This document shows, piece by piece, positions 1-10,935 of a stretch of 64,000 nucleotides of DNA. The stretch is from Hippopus hippopus (Eukaryota; Mollusca; Bivalvia; Cardiida; Cardiidae), in the NCBI GenBank assembly GCA_946811185.2, contig OX328107.1, positions 40,697,860-40,761,859 of the forward strand. The letters are read 5' to 3'. The translations under genes were made by a program, and so were the position numbers. The notes under the pieces are model-generated. The model searched no databases. It was not told the origin of the DNA and saw only the letters and a program-made list of their open reading frames with translations. Each line of letters starts with the position of its first letter. The stretch's first letter is position 1.

Positions 1-255
1 TGTACACTGTCTGACAGTTTGTGAAGTATGATGGTGAAAGAAACCTTAAAGTCGCAATATCTGTGTCTTGTCTATTGGTTTAAGATATCCTTTTCATATT
101 TGGCAGGCACTTTATCTCTTTCCAAACATTTCGATCATTGAAAGTGAAAGTATTTGCAAATCAAAAATTCCTTGTGATTCCATTGACAAGATTTGTCTTT
201 CAAAAGGAAGAAAACAATACATAAAGAAATAAAATGCTGTCTACTCTCAATTTTT
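1..255. other. unrecognised non-coding stretch
   Basis: AT-rich sequence with no recognisable coding frame, RNA gene or repeat end. It lies directly left of the composite element that opens near 256. Confidence 0.5.
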
Positions 256-1425
256 AGCTCTATTGGCCAAAGGCCAGCAGAGCTTATGTCATGGTGTGGT
301 TTTCCTAGTCAGTCTGTCCGTTTGTTTGTTAGTCTTTTTCTTGTTTAATCATTGAAGTCCAAATTTTTTGTCAGATTTTCATAAAATTTATACAGTTTCT
401 TGATATCAGCAATAGCCTAAACCCTATTGATTTTGAAACAAATGTCCCAATTAGTAAGGGAAAAGTAGCCATAAAAAGTTGAAAATTTACAATTCTTGTT
501 GATGCGATGAGGTCCACATTTTGCGGTTGGATTTTTGTGAAACGTGCAGTTTCTTTATATCATCATTAGCTTGAAGTCCATTGATTTTGAAAATAACCTG
601 ACAATTAAAAAGGATAAATTAGCCATTTGAAGTAAAACATTTGCATTTCTTGTTTTCACAATAAAGTCTGCCTTTGTGGTCAGCTTTTTGTAAACCTTGC
701 ACAGCTCAATTGTAATATCAATAGCTTTAATTAACTCTATTGATTTTGAAAAAAATGTGACAGTTAGGAAGGGAAAAGTAACCATTTAAAGTTAAACATT
801 TGTCTTTCTTGCCTACACAATTTAAGACTATTTGTTGTCAGATTTTCTTGAAACATGCAAAGGTTATTTTTATCATCAATGGCTTTAACCCTGTTAGGAA
901 AAGTAGCCATTTTGAGTTGCATTTCTTGTTTACTTGATTGAGTAGGCAATTTTGATCCATTTGTTTTAAAACTTGCACAGATCATTTGTATAATCATCAA
1001 GGGATTTTATGCTTTTGAAAATGAAGAAAATCCAGCGTTAGTTAAGGAAAAGAAGCCATTTGATGACTAAGTCTTGTTTATTCAACAAAGTCCACATTGT
1101 TGGTTCATGTAAACTGCATGAAATCCAAAACTTTTGTCATAATGAGCAGCAATCTAACAAGTACTAAATCCTTGTCAGATTTCCAAACAAGTGGTTTCAA
1201 CAAATTCTACTTTGATTATTTCACTAATTGTTCAATTCCTCATGCCTACTTATTATGCTGTATTAGTGGTTTCAAGCCCAATTACAGCCCCCCTCCTCCA
1301 CATCATGTTTTGTCAGTGTTTTTGTCTTTTTCCTTTTAACATCAATGATAGTTTGCTAGAAAATACTAGTAAGCAAACTTACAGCCAGTAGAGCAATTCA
1401 GACCCTCAAGGGCCTCTAGTTTCCT
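256..1425 (+). mobile_element. composite interspersed element with palindromic 5' end and ~155-bp tandem core (HINE-like), copy 1
   Basis: It opens with a short hairpin (ATTGGCCAAAGGCCAGCAG, 264-282, in the form GGCC-AAA-GGCC) followed by a CTGTCCG-type stretch near 312-325. It then carries about five diverged tandem units of roughly 155 bp, recognisable by a recurring 'gtcagattttc...aaac.tgcacag' block near 368, 523, 678, 837 and 957. It closes with a 3' hairpin in which AGGCC and GGGCCT arms face each other near 1400-1422. A parallel element lies at 5288-6195 and a related start at 42831. The modular plan (palindrome, microsatellite, tandem core, 3' hairpin) resembles Helitron-associated elements of bivalves; that link is inference. 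The small open frames inside are not conserved. Confidence 0.6.
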
Positions 1426-2002
1426 CAGCTTCCTTACTTAGGATTTTAAAATCACAAATTATTCTGTAAAGGGTTAACTCTTAACCAAATGACAAAAAAA
1501 CTAGATTTGTTAACAGACAAATAGAAATTTTGATGGATTTTGCTTTGCAATGGTAACCAGCATTTTCTTTCTCACAATTTTTTCAAAGCTTTATTCAGTA
1601 CAGGATTAAGAGTAAGGAGGTCAAGCTTATACCATTATCCCCACATATTTTTTTTGACTACTCTAATTTTTATTCTGGCAGAGAAATGCAGAATAAGTTT
1701 GTATCTATTTTACCTAAAATGAAGACAAGATTATAAATAAAAATACATGAAGGCAAATGGAAAAATTGCTCACCTAGAAGAGTTTCCTTTTGTAACGGCA
1801 GAGACAGCCAATGAAAACTTTTCTCTATAGTCAATTGTGATTGCTTGTAGTCCATGCATTTGTCACCCCTTAGTTACATATATTGCCTGTCTTTAATTGA
1901 GCCAAATGAAAGTAGTGTTTAAACTCAGAGATGAATTATAGAGAGTTATTCTTATTCAAGACAAGAACCAAGATGATTCTGGTGCTGAAATAGCAAAAAC
2001 CT
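1426..2002. other. unclassified repeat-derived DNA
   Basis: There is no convincing gene. The segment near 1610-1690 is the inverted counterpart of 6270-6350: both contain 'atggtataagcttgacc' or its complement next to 'agagtagt' and a homopolymer-rich block. It is therefore a decayed dispersed repeat. Confidence 0.45.
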
Positions 2003-2610
2003 GGGCCCAGTTTCACAAAAAACCATAACTCTTATTTTGCTCTGGTACACTAACAGACTCTGACATAACTCTTTACCAAACAACATACTTTTAGACAAGT
2101 CCAAATTGAAAGCATTTGCAGACGACATAATGTGACTAAAAAATTGATTTGTTTTGGGAAGGGAAAAAAACATTGTGGGAAAAGGAGAAAATGCTGGTTA
2201 CCAGCATTTTCTCCTTTTCCCACAATGATTCCAGAAGGCTTCTTTCTTAGTGTCATGAAAGCCAGGGATTGTTTGGTAAAGGGTTAAGTTGACTTGGTCA
2301 TTTCAGTCAAATTTCTTAACATTTGCAGGCTTTAGAAACATTCTCCAACCCCAAGTTGACTCAGTGTTTCAGACTCAGCTTGTCAAAATAATTGACTGAA
2401 GTCATTTTAACGGACTTGATTCCATTATTTTGCTGAAATGAGTGAGAAATGTTGTGTCAAGGTAGGATTTGAGAATGTTTCTAAAGTCCGTTAATACGAG
2501 TAAAATGGGTCTCAACTCTCAAGTAACAGACTTAACATAAGCTGGAAATGAGTTCCTTCTACAGACTTGAGCAAAATAAGAGACTTAAGTTTTTGCGTGA
2601 AACGGGGCCC
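2003..2610. mobile_element. foldback element with GGGCCCAGTTTCAC termini (family D, copy 1), carrying nested MITE-A
   Basis: The left end reads GGGCCCAGTTTCAC followed by an A-rich block and CTTATTTTGCTC. The right end is its complement (GAGCAAAATAAGAG...GTGAAACGGGGCCC). Inside are inverted segments such as CTTTAGAAACATTCTC (about 2330) against GAGAATGTTTCTAAAG (about 2470). A complete MITE-A occupies 2065-2287 and accounts for most of the length difference from the neighbouring copy. No coding capacity is seen, so it is a non-autonomous foldback element. Confidence 0.65.
2065..2287 (+). mobile_element. MITE-A copy 1, full length, inside foldback element D1
   Basis: The ends are (T)AACTCTTTACCAAAC and GTTTGGTAAAGGGTTAA. 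The centre, 2171-2227, is a 57-bp palindrome that is perfect except for its middle base (cattgtggg...ctggTtaccag...cccacaatg). Between the palindrome and the left end is the family's 'tccaaattgaaagcatttgcagacga'-type block. It has no ORF. Confidence 0.85.
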
Positions 2611-2974
2611 AGTTTCATGCAAAAACTTAGTTGATTTGAGTACAAAAAATGACCTAACTTATATTGCAGCTTAGCTTGAGTTTATTATTTTAGACACATT
2701 TTACTAAGATTTACAGACTTGAGTGACATTCTCAAATCATGAGGTGACACAACATTTCAGGCTCAACTCAGCAAACTATTGGACTTAAGTCTGAGCTGAT
2801 GTAAGTCTATATTTTGCTCATCTCAGTCTGAAATGTTGTGTCAACTCAGGATTTTAGAATGAAACGACAGCCTCTTAATATTAGTGAAATGTGTCTCAAA
2901 TACCAACCTTGAGTCAAAAGTTAGGGGATTTGAGTAAAATAAGAGACATAAGTTTTTTTGGTAAAACTGGGCCC
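2605..2974. mobile_element. foldback element family D, copy 2
   Basis: It shares the GGGCCC at 2605-2610 with copy 1 and ends at the GGGCCC of 2969-2974. It folds over its whole length: the 'gacacaacatttcag' block near 2746 faces 'ctgaaatgttgtgtc' near 2828, and GACATTCTCAAAT faces ATTTTAGAATG. It is about 370 bp and non-coding. Confidence 0.7.
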
Positions 2975-3785
2975 TGGTCTTATTGTCAAACTTTGCCTAG
3001 ATAATCAGTATCAGGCTGTAACAAACAGTGTTAAAATGGTTATCATAAGTTGACCTTTGAACTATTTTTTTTTAAGGCAAATTTTCAAGCTATTATTTTG
3101 TATACATTTATTTGTGAAAACTTTGAAAATCTTTTTTGTCTGTAACACTAGGCATAGAGTTTTGATATTTGGTATGTATTATCATAAAATGGACCCTTAT
3201 CAAATTGGGTCACTTTGATCACTGATGGTCCACCTCCCTGTGGTTACAAGTATTACAAATAGTTCCATAAACTGGTTAAGAATCAAAATTTCTAAAGAAT
3301 CTATCAGCTAGAATGATAAATACAGGCCATGTGATCTATCTTGATCTGCAGATCATGCACAAAATCTTAGAAAAAAAAAAAGTAAAGCAGAAGATCATTG
3401 TTTTTGACCATAAAAGAATGGAATTTGTCAGTAGGAAACTTACCTTTCCAGGTTATTTCAGGTGAGCAATATAGAACCATTGTCATCCTCTTGTTTATAA
3501 AAAACTTGACAGTGTCATGTAAAAACACAAGAATACATTTCATTTTCTTTTTAATGCCACTGAAGTCAAAGTAGTGAGTTTTATCTTCTAAAATCCAAAA
3601 GATTTTCATATTATGAACAGAAAAGTTGAAATAGACTGTCACTAACAAAGGATCAAGGCACTCCAGAAAGCTTGTTGACCTAATAAGGGGCAGATAATTG
3701 TAGGAAAGTAATCCCAGCATGATTTATTTGTCTCTATTCAATGCAGATAATTGTAGAGAATTCATTACAACAACCCATATCTTTC
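2975..3785. other. unrecognised non-coding stretch
   Basis: A 117-residue open frame on the minus strand (3367-3720) shows no motif I recognise, and its N- and C-terminal parts are low in complexity. I do not call it a gene. No RNA gene or element end is visible. Confidence 0.4.
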
Positions 3786-4570
3786 TCTATCCATAGATTT
3801 TTAGGAGGGTAAGATTTCCATTAGAATAAGTCATGGTTTGTACAGTTATAGTTAGCAAGATATTTTATACAAGCTAGACTAGTACTGGCTTAAGTCCAGG
3901 ATAATGGCAGGTTGGCCAGGATAATGGCAAGTTGGCAACTGTCCACAGATGGGGTGAGGATGCTGTCACCAAGGACGGATCAAGGCAAGCTAGAAAAGTT
4001 GTCGGTCTATTCAGGGGCAGCTGTGTTCAAGTTTACAGTCAATCTTGCACATCTGAGGTATTTCTTCAAAATGAAGAAATGCAAAATAATTAACAAGTAA
4101 ATCATCTACAGGACAGACGATTTTTACAGACCACATCAGTGGACTTTTTTCACCTTCTAATCAAAGATGGTGATTTAAATAAATTTAACATATCGCAGAG
4201 ATCAAGACTAGACTGCAAAAAATGTGTAAAGACCAGTACTAGGCGAGTTATAACTGAATATATTTTTCAGGGGAATTTTTTCCTGGACCTTGAAAAGTAA
4301 CGAGCTTGTCTGACAAATCTTGCCTAAAATTGTCCTAACCAGGACTTAAAATGGCGTAACTCAAACCCTTCCTTAACTGTATGGATACAACCTAGACTCT
4401 TACCAGTATTAGAGTAGCTGACATTGGCCCATGTTATAACCTAATACTTGTGGAGCTAATTTTCAGTCCTACCAAATTCAAAATACATCTTACATGAACA
4501 GTTTTTCCTAGATCCAAATCAGTATATGGCTTGCATATTTTTACTTACTGTTTGGATTATAACCCTCAAA
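3786..4570 (+). repeat. dispersed duplication E, copy 1 (partner at 35615-36310)
   Basis: Several blocks run in the same order in both places: TCTATCCATAGATTTTTAGG, 'caagatattttatacaagct', 'gctgtcacca', 'ggcaagctagaaaagttgtcg', 'tctattcaggggcagctgtg', 'tcttgcctaaaattgtcc' and 'gctgacattg'. Unmatched stretches separate them. This is an old interspersed repeat or segmental duplication. No gene is recognised. Confidence 0.6.
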
Positions 4571-4984
4571 TAATTTCTTTTTAAACTGGCTGGTGACAAT
4601 TAATGTACTAGGAGCTTTGATATCTCTGATAGAGAAAATAAAGCTTGAGGGGATGATTTTTTTTACAACAATCTGCCCCTGAAAGATCAGTAACCATTCT
4701 GGTTTGTTTTGATCCAACTTTAGAGGCAGATATCTTCTCTTTTGTGCTGAGAAACTGAAAATATTGGTCTTTTCATTTAAAACATAAGACTTCCACTATT
4801 CTGTCTCCCACTGAGTAATCAGCTCTGCACTTTTTCTGACCGGAATTTCCCTAATGCTAAACAGAGCAAATAAAAAGTTTTGGAAAGTTTTTGTTAAATT
4901 GATAAAAAAATTTTCTACCTTTTTTTTGTTTACAACATGCTTTTAAGATTTTTTACAACTTTACGAACCCCCCCTTCCCCCCAC
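4571..4984. other. unrecognised non-coding stretch
   Basis: AT-rich sequence ending in a C-rich run at 4967-4981. I see no gene, RNA or element terminus. Confidence 0.4.
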
Positions 4985-5205
4985 ACCTGGCTCGGCAAAT
5001 TTCTTTCTGAGGATTCATTCCTCTCTCACAGCTGACTATTGTTTCGATGATGATTATGTGGGAAAACAGCCAGTGGCTTGGAAAGAAGATTGTGCGGAGT
5101 ACTGGTAAAAGAGACTCCAGGAAAGCATGGATAGGTCTGGCTGCAGCAATATAACTGAAATAATGTTGAAAAACGGCATCAAACTCCATACAATCATAAG
5201 GGTTT
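4985..5205 (+). mobile_element. 5'-truncated tRNA-type SINE
   Basis: The body matches the SINE at 32089-32393 in order: 'gctcggcaaatttctt', 'ttcattcctc', 'gccagtggcttgga', 'ctccaggaaagcatggatag', 'actgaaataatgttgaaaa' and a 'ccatacaatca' tail. The tRNA-like head is missing. The 78-residue reverse-strand open frame here is a shadow of the SINE. Confidence 0.7.
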
Positions 5206-5287
5206 ATTTACAAAATTATTGCACTTTATTGAAGTTATTTTCAAATTTGTGTTCAGAGAGTTAATATGAGAGAAAATTCAAGGAGTG

Positions 5288-6195
5288 GATTGTTTAGCTC
5301 TACAGGCCTAAGGCCAAAAGAGCCAGTGCCAAGGCAAGGTTTCTGTCATCTATCCATCCATCTGTCCATTTATATACATTATATTTGTGATATAGTCAAC
5401 ATTTGTAGTTTGATCTTTTTAAAAATTATGCACATCATTTAATTCATCCATAGTGTGAAACCCTTTGAACTTTAGGAAAATCCAACATGTAGGGAAAGTT
5501 TGAATTTTTACACAATAAGGTCTACATTTTTTTTGTTTTTTTGGATATTTCTGCAACTTGCACAGATTATTTGTATTAACTATTTACCAAACAACATAAT
5601 TTTAGACACAACCAAATTGAAAGGATTTGTAGAAAACAAATAGTGAAAATTGTCTTTAAAAATGGTACAAAATGTGAAAATGTTGTTTACAAGCATTTTC
5701 CCATTTTCCCTCAGTGTTTCAAAGATACTGTATTTGTTGACTGATTCTTGTGTACAAAACGAAGACCAAATTATTTGTTGCACTTTTTTTAAAGCTTGAT
5801 GCTATTGTGTATTACAGTGATCAATAAAGCCCTGTTGAATTTGGACTGATTTCTAAAGATTTGAGGATTTTCCTTGATCATTGCCCTATTTGTCCCTTGC
5901 AAGATATGTATTAGGCTGTTTTTATTCTGTTACTCCAACTGGCACACATTCAGGCCCAGTGCAAACCTGTTTTTTTTTTTTTTATTTTAGCATTAGTGAC
6001 TAATGGATGTTAGAAGATGACAGAAATTTCCTGAAATATTGTTTTAAAGAAATCAGAGAATTTTCCCTTATGGCTTGAAGCTGATGATACATACTGTAGG
6101 AAAATTTAGCATAAATTTAACTGCCTCTTTCACTATACTGGTCAGTAATTGCTGGTAGAGCGATTTAGGCCCTCCTTGGCCTGTTGTTCCATTTG
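5288..6195 (+). mobile_element. composite HINE-like element, copy 2
   Basis: It opens 'tagctctacaggcctaaggcc' followed by 'tatccatccatctgtcc' and one or two core units of the type seen at 368-1000 (for example 'tctgcaacttgcacagattatttgta' near 5550). It closes with 'gagcgatttaggccctccttggcctgttgtt' near 6160-6190, the counterpart of 1393-1425. A partial MITE-A sits inside at 5577. Confidence 0.55.
5577..5722 (+). mobile_element. MITE-A, partial and diverged
   Basis: It starts TTAACTATTTACCAAACAAC and keeps the left block and a worn palindrome (aatgttgtttacaagcatt). The right end is lost. Confidence 0.6.
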
Positions 6196-6640
6196 TTGAA
6201 CAGTATTTTTATGTATAAGTCTCTCTACATTTAAGGCATAACATATACAAGCTTGATCTTCATTTCTTTAGCAGTGTACAAGTTAGAGTAGTTAGAATTT
6301 TCTAAGGGGGGGGGGGGTTTTAATGGTATAAGCTTGACCCTTGAAAGTGCCTGCCCAATAAGAAAAGGACCATTAAAATCAATAGAACAGACACAGATCA
6401 TGTAACTTCAAGGTTGATTTCATCAGAATACCAAACAAAACATCAGGCATTGCACATCACAGACGATACTGCATGCTGTGTGCAGTCTGAACTTGATCTA
6501 CCTTATCTGCAAAATGAACTTTGAGTTGTACTTGGCTCATGATTTTTAGTAACTAGTCTCTTTTATGCAATTCAAGAAAGGTCAGATAACACAAATTCAG
6601 AATCTACTTTTAAGTAAGATCAGCCCAAGTCGCTTGTTAA
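6196..6640. other. decayed repeats including an inverted copy of 1610-1690 and a fragment of MITE-B
   Basis: A G12 run begins at 6306. The flanks (agagtag...atggtataagcttgacc, 6285-6345) are the inverse of 1610-1690. Near 6475-6530 'gtgcagtctgaacttgatcta' followed by 'tctgcaaaatgaac' matches half of the MITE-B core. Confidence 0.45.
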
Positions 6641-7128
6641 AGCCCCACTCTCACAATCATCACAGTGTTTGCTTGGTTCCTCCCAGTGAAGTGTAGCTGG
6701 TAATCAGAGGGTGTTTTCACCCTAAAAATGGGTAAACATTCTCATACACCTGATGTTTCCCTGGTTTTATCCTGGAAAAGAAGCTGTATTGTGTGCTGTG
6801 ACCACAGTCTTTCGAGGTTACGCCCCGCTTTGGGATGGAATACCAAAGACTTGTCGTCAGTGATGTTCTGAAGATTGCCAGAATTGTCCCATCACACCCC
6901 ACTTGTGTGATAGTGACATGCCAGTGTCATGCTGTCATCAACAGGTTACCAACACAGGGTATGTTCCTAGAGGTGATTGAACTTGCTGCCAAATCACCAA
7001 GGTTTATAGTGATTTTGGCCCTGATAGATAACGCAATTTCAAGGCTATTCTCACAAGAATACCTCACAAAATATATTGTACATCAGGGATTATGCCACTT
7101 GGAATATTCTCCTTATGTGGCCTTGGTT
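6641..7128. other. unclassified segment with a 115-residue open frame
   Basis: This stretch is richer in GC than its surroundings. The plus-strand open frame from 6835 runs on into the MITE at 7129-7290, and I recognise no domain in it. The minus-strand 61-residue frame also shows no motif. It may be an unlisted repeat; a similarity search would decide. Confidence 0.3.
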
Positions 7129-7290
7129 TATCCTTTTACCTTTCAATCCTGTTTTAACCACCCTGAGACAGAGGGTTTATGAAAACACAGTGGAAAAAGG
7201 AGAAACCAGCATTTTCTCCTTTTCTCAATTTTTTCAAAAGCTTTCTTCTTCAGGGTCGTTAAAAGTCGGGATTGTGTGGTAAAGAGTTAA
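7129..7290. mobile_element. MITE-A short form made of two right halves
   Basis: Both ends derive from the right half of the family: the left reads 'ccttttacctttcaatcctgttttaaccaccctgag' in pieces, and the right reads 'tcagggtcgttaaaagtcgggattgtgtggtaaagagttaa' in pieces. The element is thus a near-complete 160-bp hairpin, shorter than the usual 225-229 bp. Confidence 0.65.
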
Positions 7291-9119
7291 GCCTGATCAT
7301 TGTTGTTCGTTCAAATTGTGCACAGTTCTATTATTTTGAAAAGTGCAGTCTGATCATAAATCCATGCTGTCTGTTGCTTCATTCTAGACCAAGATTAGAC
7401 TAGAGATTACCTTTATTATACCCCCCACAACAAAGTGGAGGGGGGTATACTGGAATCGCCATGGCTTTCTGTCCGTCCGTCTGTCTGTCCGTACACACAA
7501 ATTTGTCCGCTGAAATACTCTGAAAGTTTTTCAGGTACTGAACTAAAATTTACTCACAGTGTTCTTATATATATGAAAATGTGCATGTGCAATTTTCATG
7601 ACCCTGGTGCGATTTGTTGCGGAATTATCTTCCCTTGAACTTTTTTCAACTCATACTTTTGTACTAAACCATTCTGCTTTCTGTGACAAAGACCTGTTTT
7701 GTGACAAGGAGCTGGTGGGGGGTATGATCACGTTTAGTGATAGCTCTAGTTTGACATGGATCATATAATAATAGTGATAGAAAAACTTCTATTTCATTTA
7801 TTTGGCTTTGTTATCCCCCGCCGAAGGCAATATAGTTTTAGCATTGTCCGTCTGTCTGTCCGTCTTTCGGTCCGTGTGTTTGTGTCTCCGTCCGGGAGAA
7901 TATTTTCAATATCATTGGACAGAATTTCATGAAACTTTATACATGTGTACAATAACCCATTCCACCAAAACAATTTTTTCTTTTCTTGATTCCATGCAAA
8001 ATGGCAGACTGGGAGTGATTTTAAGTAACATGGTCAAAATGTATTTTTGATGTTTTGAGTCTTATCTTGAAAACTATACAGAGTTTGTACATTGAACTTG
8101 TCACATCTATCAACTACCATAAGGAAATGCAGGAAAAAACGTTTCATCCAGATTGACCATGCAACACCACAGTTATATATACTCTTGTTTTTTGTAATGC
8201 TGTGTCATGGAAAATTAGGGGGCTTGATGTATATTTCCAATATGGACCAATATCTCTTTTACCATAACAAAATGTTATGAAACTTCATTTTTATATTGTT
8301 TATCACAAGCCACAGACAATCATTATTTTATTTTATTTCATGAAATACCAGGTCATGAAAAAAGGGGGCTAAATGTTTAATTTAATCATGGACCAATGAC
8401 CATCTGGTCATATGTCTTTCCGGGCCGATATCTTCTATAATGCTTGACAAAAATGAATGGAAATTCATACACTTGTTCCTTTTGATGACCACCGAGTTTT
8501 TTTGCTGTTTTGATATTCAATATGGTGTCATAGAAAAATGGGGATTTGTGTATATTTCCATTAGGGATCAATATCTCTTTAACTCGGAATCCTACATGAA
8601 CATTTATGAAACTTCATACATATTCCTTATGATAGTCCGCCAATAACATTATTTCAGCCTTTTTCATTAAATGTTATGTCATGGAAAAAGGGGGCTTGAC
8701 GTATATTTTCATTATGGACAATATCTCTTTAACTACAGGACAAAATGTTGTGAAACTTCATCTTTATGTCATTTATCGTAAGCCACAGACAGCAGTTATT
8801 TGTTTTTATTTCATGAAATGCCATGTCATGAAAAAAGGGGGCTAAATGTATAATTTCATTATGGACCAGTAATAGTCTGTTTGCCCATCTGTCTGCCCAG
8901 ACCGATATCTTGTAAAGTCCTTTGAAGAAAATTGCTGAAACTTCATGCATGTCTGCCATTGGATAGGTTTTTTTTCCTATTTTTTTCTATATATATAATG
9001 ACATGTCATGGAAAAAGGGGGCTTGATGTATATTTTCTTTGTTTTCATTTAATGAAATGTCATGTTACGGAAAAAGGAGACTAAATGTACAATCCCATTA
9101 TGGACCTCTTATATATTTT

Positions 9120-9570
9120 ATCATACTGCTTGCTATAAAACAAAAAAACAAAACAAAAAACAGTAAAGTTAAAAAAAAAAAAAAATCTACAAAATATATA
9201 AAGAAAAGTACAAAAAGATTGAAATATTTTAAGTATAAGAAAAAAGGAAGAAAAAAAAAAAGGAATAATAATAAAAAAGAAATAATAGTAATAATAATAC
9301 AAAAAAGAAAAAGAAAAAAAAAAATTAAAAAAGAGTAAAAGAAAACGATATATTTTATGGGAAAAAAAGTGAAATAAAGGATTTACCAAAAAAAAAATAA
9401 TAAAAATGTGTGTAAAGGAATAATAAAAAAGAAATAATAATAGTAATAATAATACAAAAAATAAAAAAGAAAGAAAAAAAATTTAAAAAAAGAGTAAAAG
9501 AAAACGATATATATTTTATGGGAAAAAAAGTGAAAAAAAAGGATTTACCAAAAAAAAAAATGTGTGTATA
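9120..9570. repeat. A-rich low-complexity tract of unit 1
   Basis: Long A runs are mixed with AAT and AAG motifs (gtaataataataca, aaagaaataat). The same block recurs in every inner module of unit 2 and in unit 3. The lysine-rich and phenylalanine-rich frames over it are artefacts. Confidence 0.85.
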
Positions 9571-10800
9571 TTTAGAAGTGATAGTTTTTGTGTGTTGTGT
9601 GTGTGAAGTGACTAGAGAACATTATGAATTTAATGTTACCAAAAGTTTGTGCTCATCCATAGTCCAGGAGATTTCAGTCCTTCACTTCCAAATCTCAAGC
9701 ACTCATGTTTCAGATTTGAAACCAAAATGTGAAGAATAATCATCATGTCATGCAATGTCAGATGTTCAGGAGTTTTGTTCCAGGAATATATAAGTAAAAC
9801 TCTCCTTAGAGACTTTTGTAGATTGTTAAAGAAGGAAAGGTCAATTTCTACTTTCCATGTGTAACATGATGTTTTGAAGTCCATAATTCAGAAATGAAAA
9901 AAGAAATGATTTAATGTCTTATGCTTTGTCGGATGGTCTTGTGTGAGACCATACTTGTTATATTTGGTATGCAGTAACATTTGGCGAAACTTTCTACCAG
10001 GATTGTTGAAATTATAGCTGTTGGTCAAAAGTAATCCTGCTTTAGGAAGGACTGCATTACAGCCCTTGAGTCAAATGTTATGAATTGAGAAAAAAATCAT
10101 TAAACATATTTTCATTTAGTCAATACTTTTACAACTCTTTCAAGAAACCATGACACATTTACAACACAATTTCCTCTTGATGACCATTTGGAAGGCAATT
10201 TGAAAACTTTTTCATCCATGTCCAAGAGAAATCACATTATTCTAGCCAGATTTAATTTTCCAAACTTAAAACCTCACAGAAAGGGTCATAAAGAACAAAC
10301 ATTCATAGTCTAGGATAGTTTATTGGACACTATAGTCTTACTGAGTCATATTGCAAAGGAATTATGCTACAAATGAAGAGCCCTAGTCCTTGTTTCTTAG
10401 TCATACCCACTTATTTCAAAATCAGATAGTGATGCTAAAGGCAGTTTACTGGAACCACAGGTCATTGTTATGGATTCCTTTGTTTTTCTCATTATTGCTT
10501 TACATTATTCTATGCTTTTCTTCATGCTGAATTTAGGACTTGTTTATAACAAAGGCATTCTAGAAATTGTAGAACCCCAGTTATGATTTCTGTACCTGAG
10601 CCTTCTTTATTAAATCTAAAGAATACTGGAACCACATGTCATTTTACTATATTGCTCTGTGTATGTAAAATGTAATTTTATTGCTATCACTATTCTACTT
10701 TTGGGAATACGAAGGAAGAGTATTCTTAGTGTAGATGGGTTGGTGCAAGTTGTGTTGGATTTGGAATGGTAGGAAGTATTTTAGATTGTGGGTTGAGTAT

Positions 10801-10935
10801 TGGTTATGTGTTGGGTTTTGGTGGGGAGGGGGTAGGTGGGTTTGGGGAGGGAAGGGGGGTTTTGGGGAGGGGTGGGGTGGGGGTGCGTTCGGGTAGGGGT
10901 GCGAATGGGTGGGTTTGGGGTTTGGAAGGGTAGTA
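10801..10935 (+). repeat. G-rich tract in unit 1 (G-quadruplex candidate)
   Basis: About 135 bases of almost pure G and T on the plus strand contain many GGGG or longer runs separated by short T- or A-bearing loops. A parallel tract lies in unit 2 at 18775-18915 with a different internal arrangement. The proline-rich reverse frames are shadows. Confidence 0.8.

Noticed and set aside
3367..3720. 117-residue minus-strand open frame
   Set aside because: Begins and ends in low-complexity sequence, has no recognisable domain and no copy in the window. Kept only as a note.
6835..7182. 115-residue plus-strand frame, possible exon
   Set aside because: It runs through the start of a MITE-A copy and has no known motif. 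No splice context is convincing.
9039..9389. Lysine-rich (plus) and Phe/Tyr-rich (minus) open frames of about 100 residues
   Set aside because: They lie entirely over the A-rich low-complexity tract, and the paralogous copies (14031, 17266, 21189) show they follow tract composition, with no domain.
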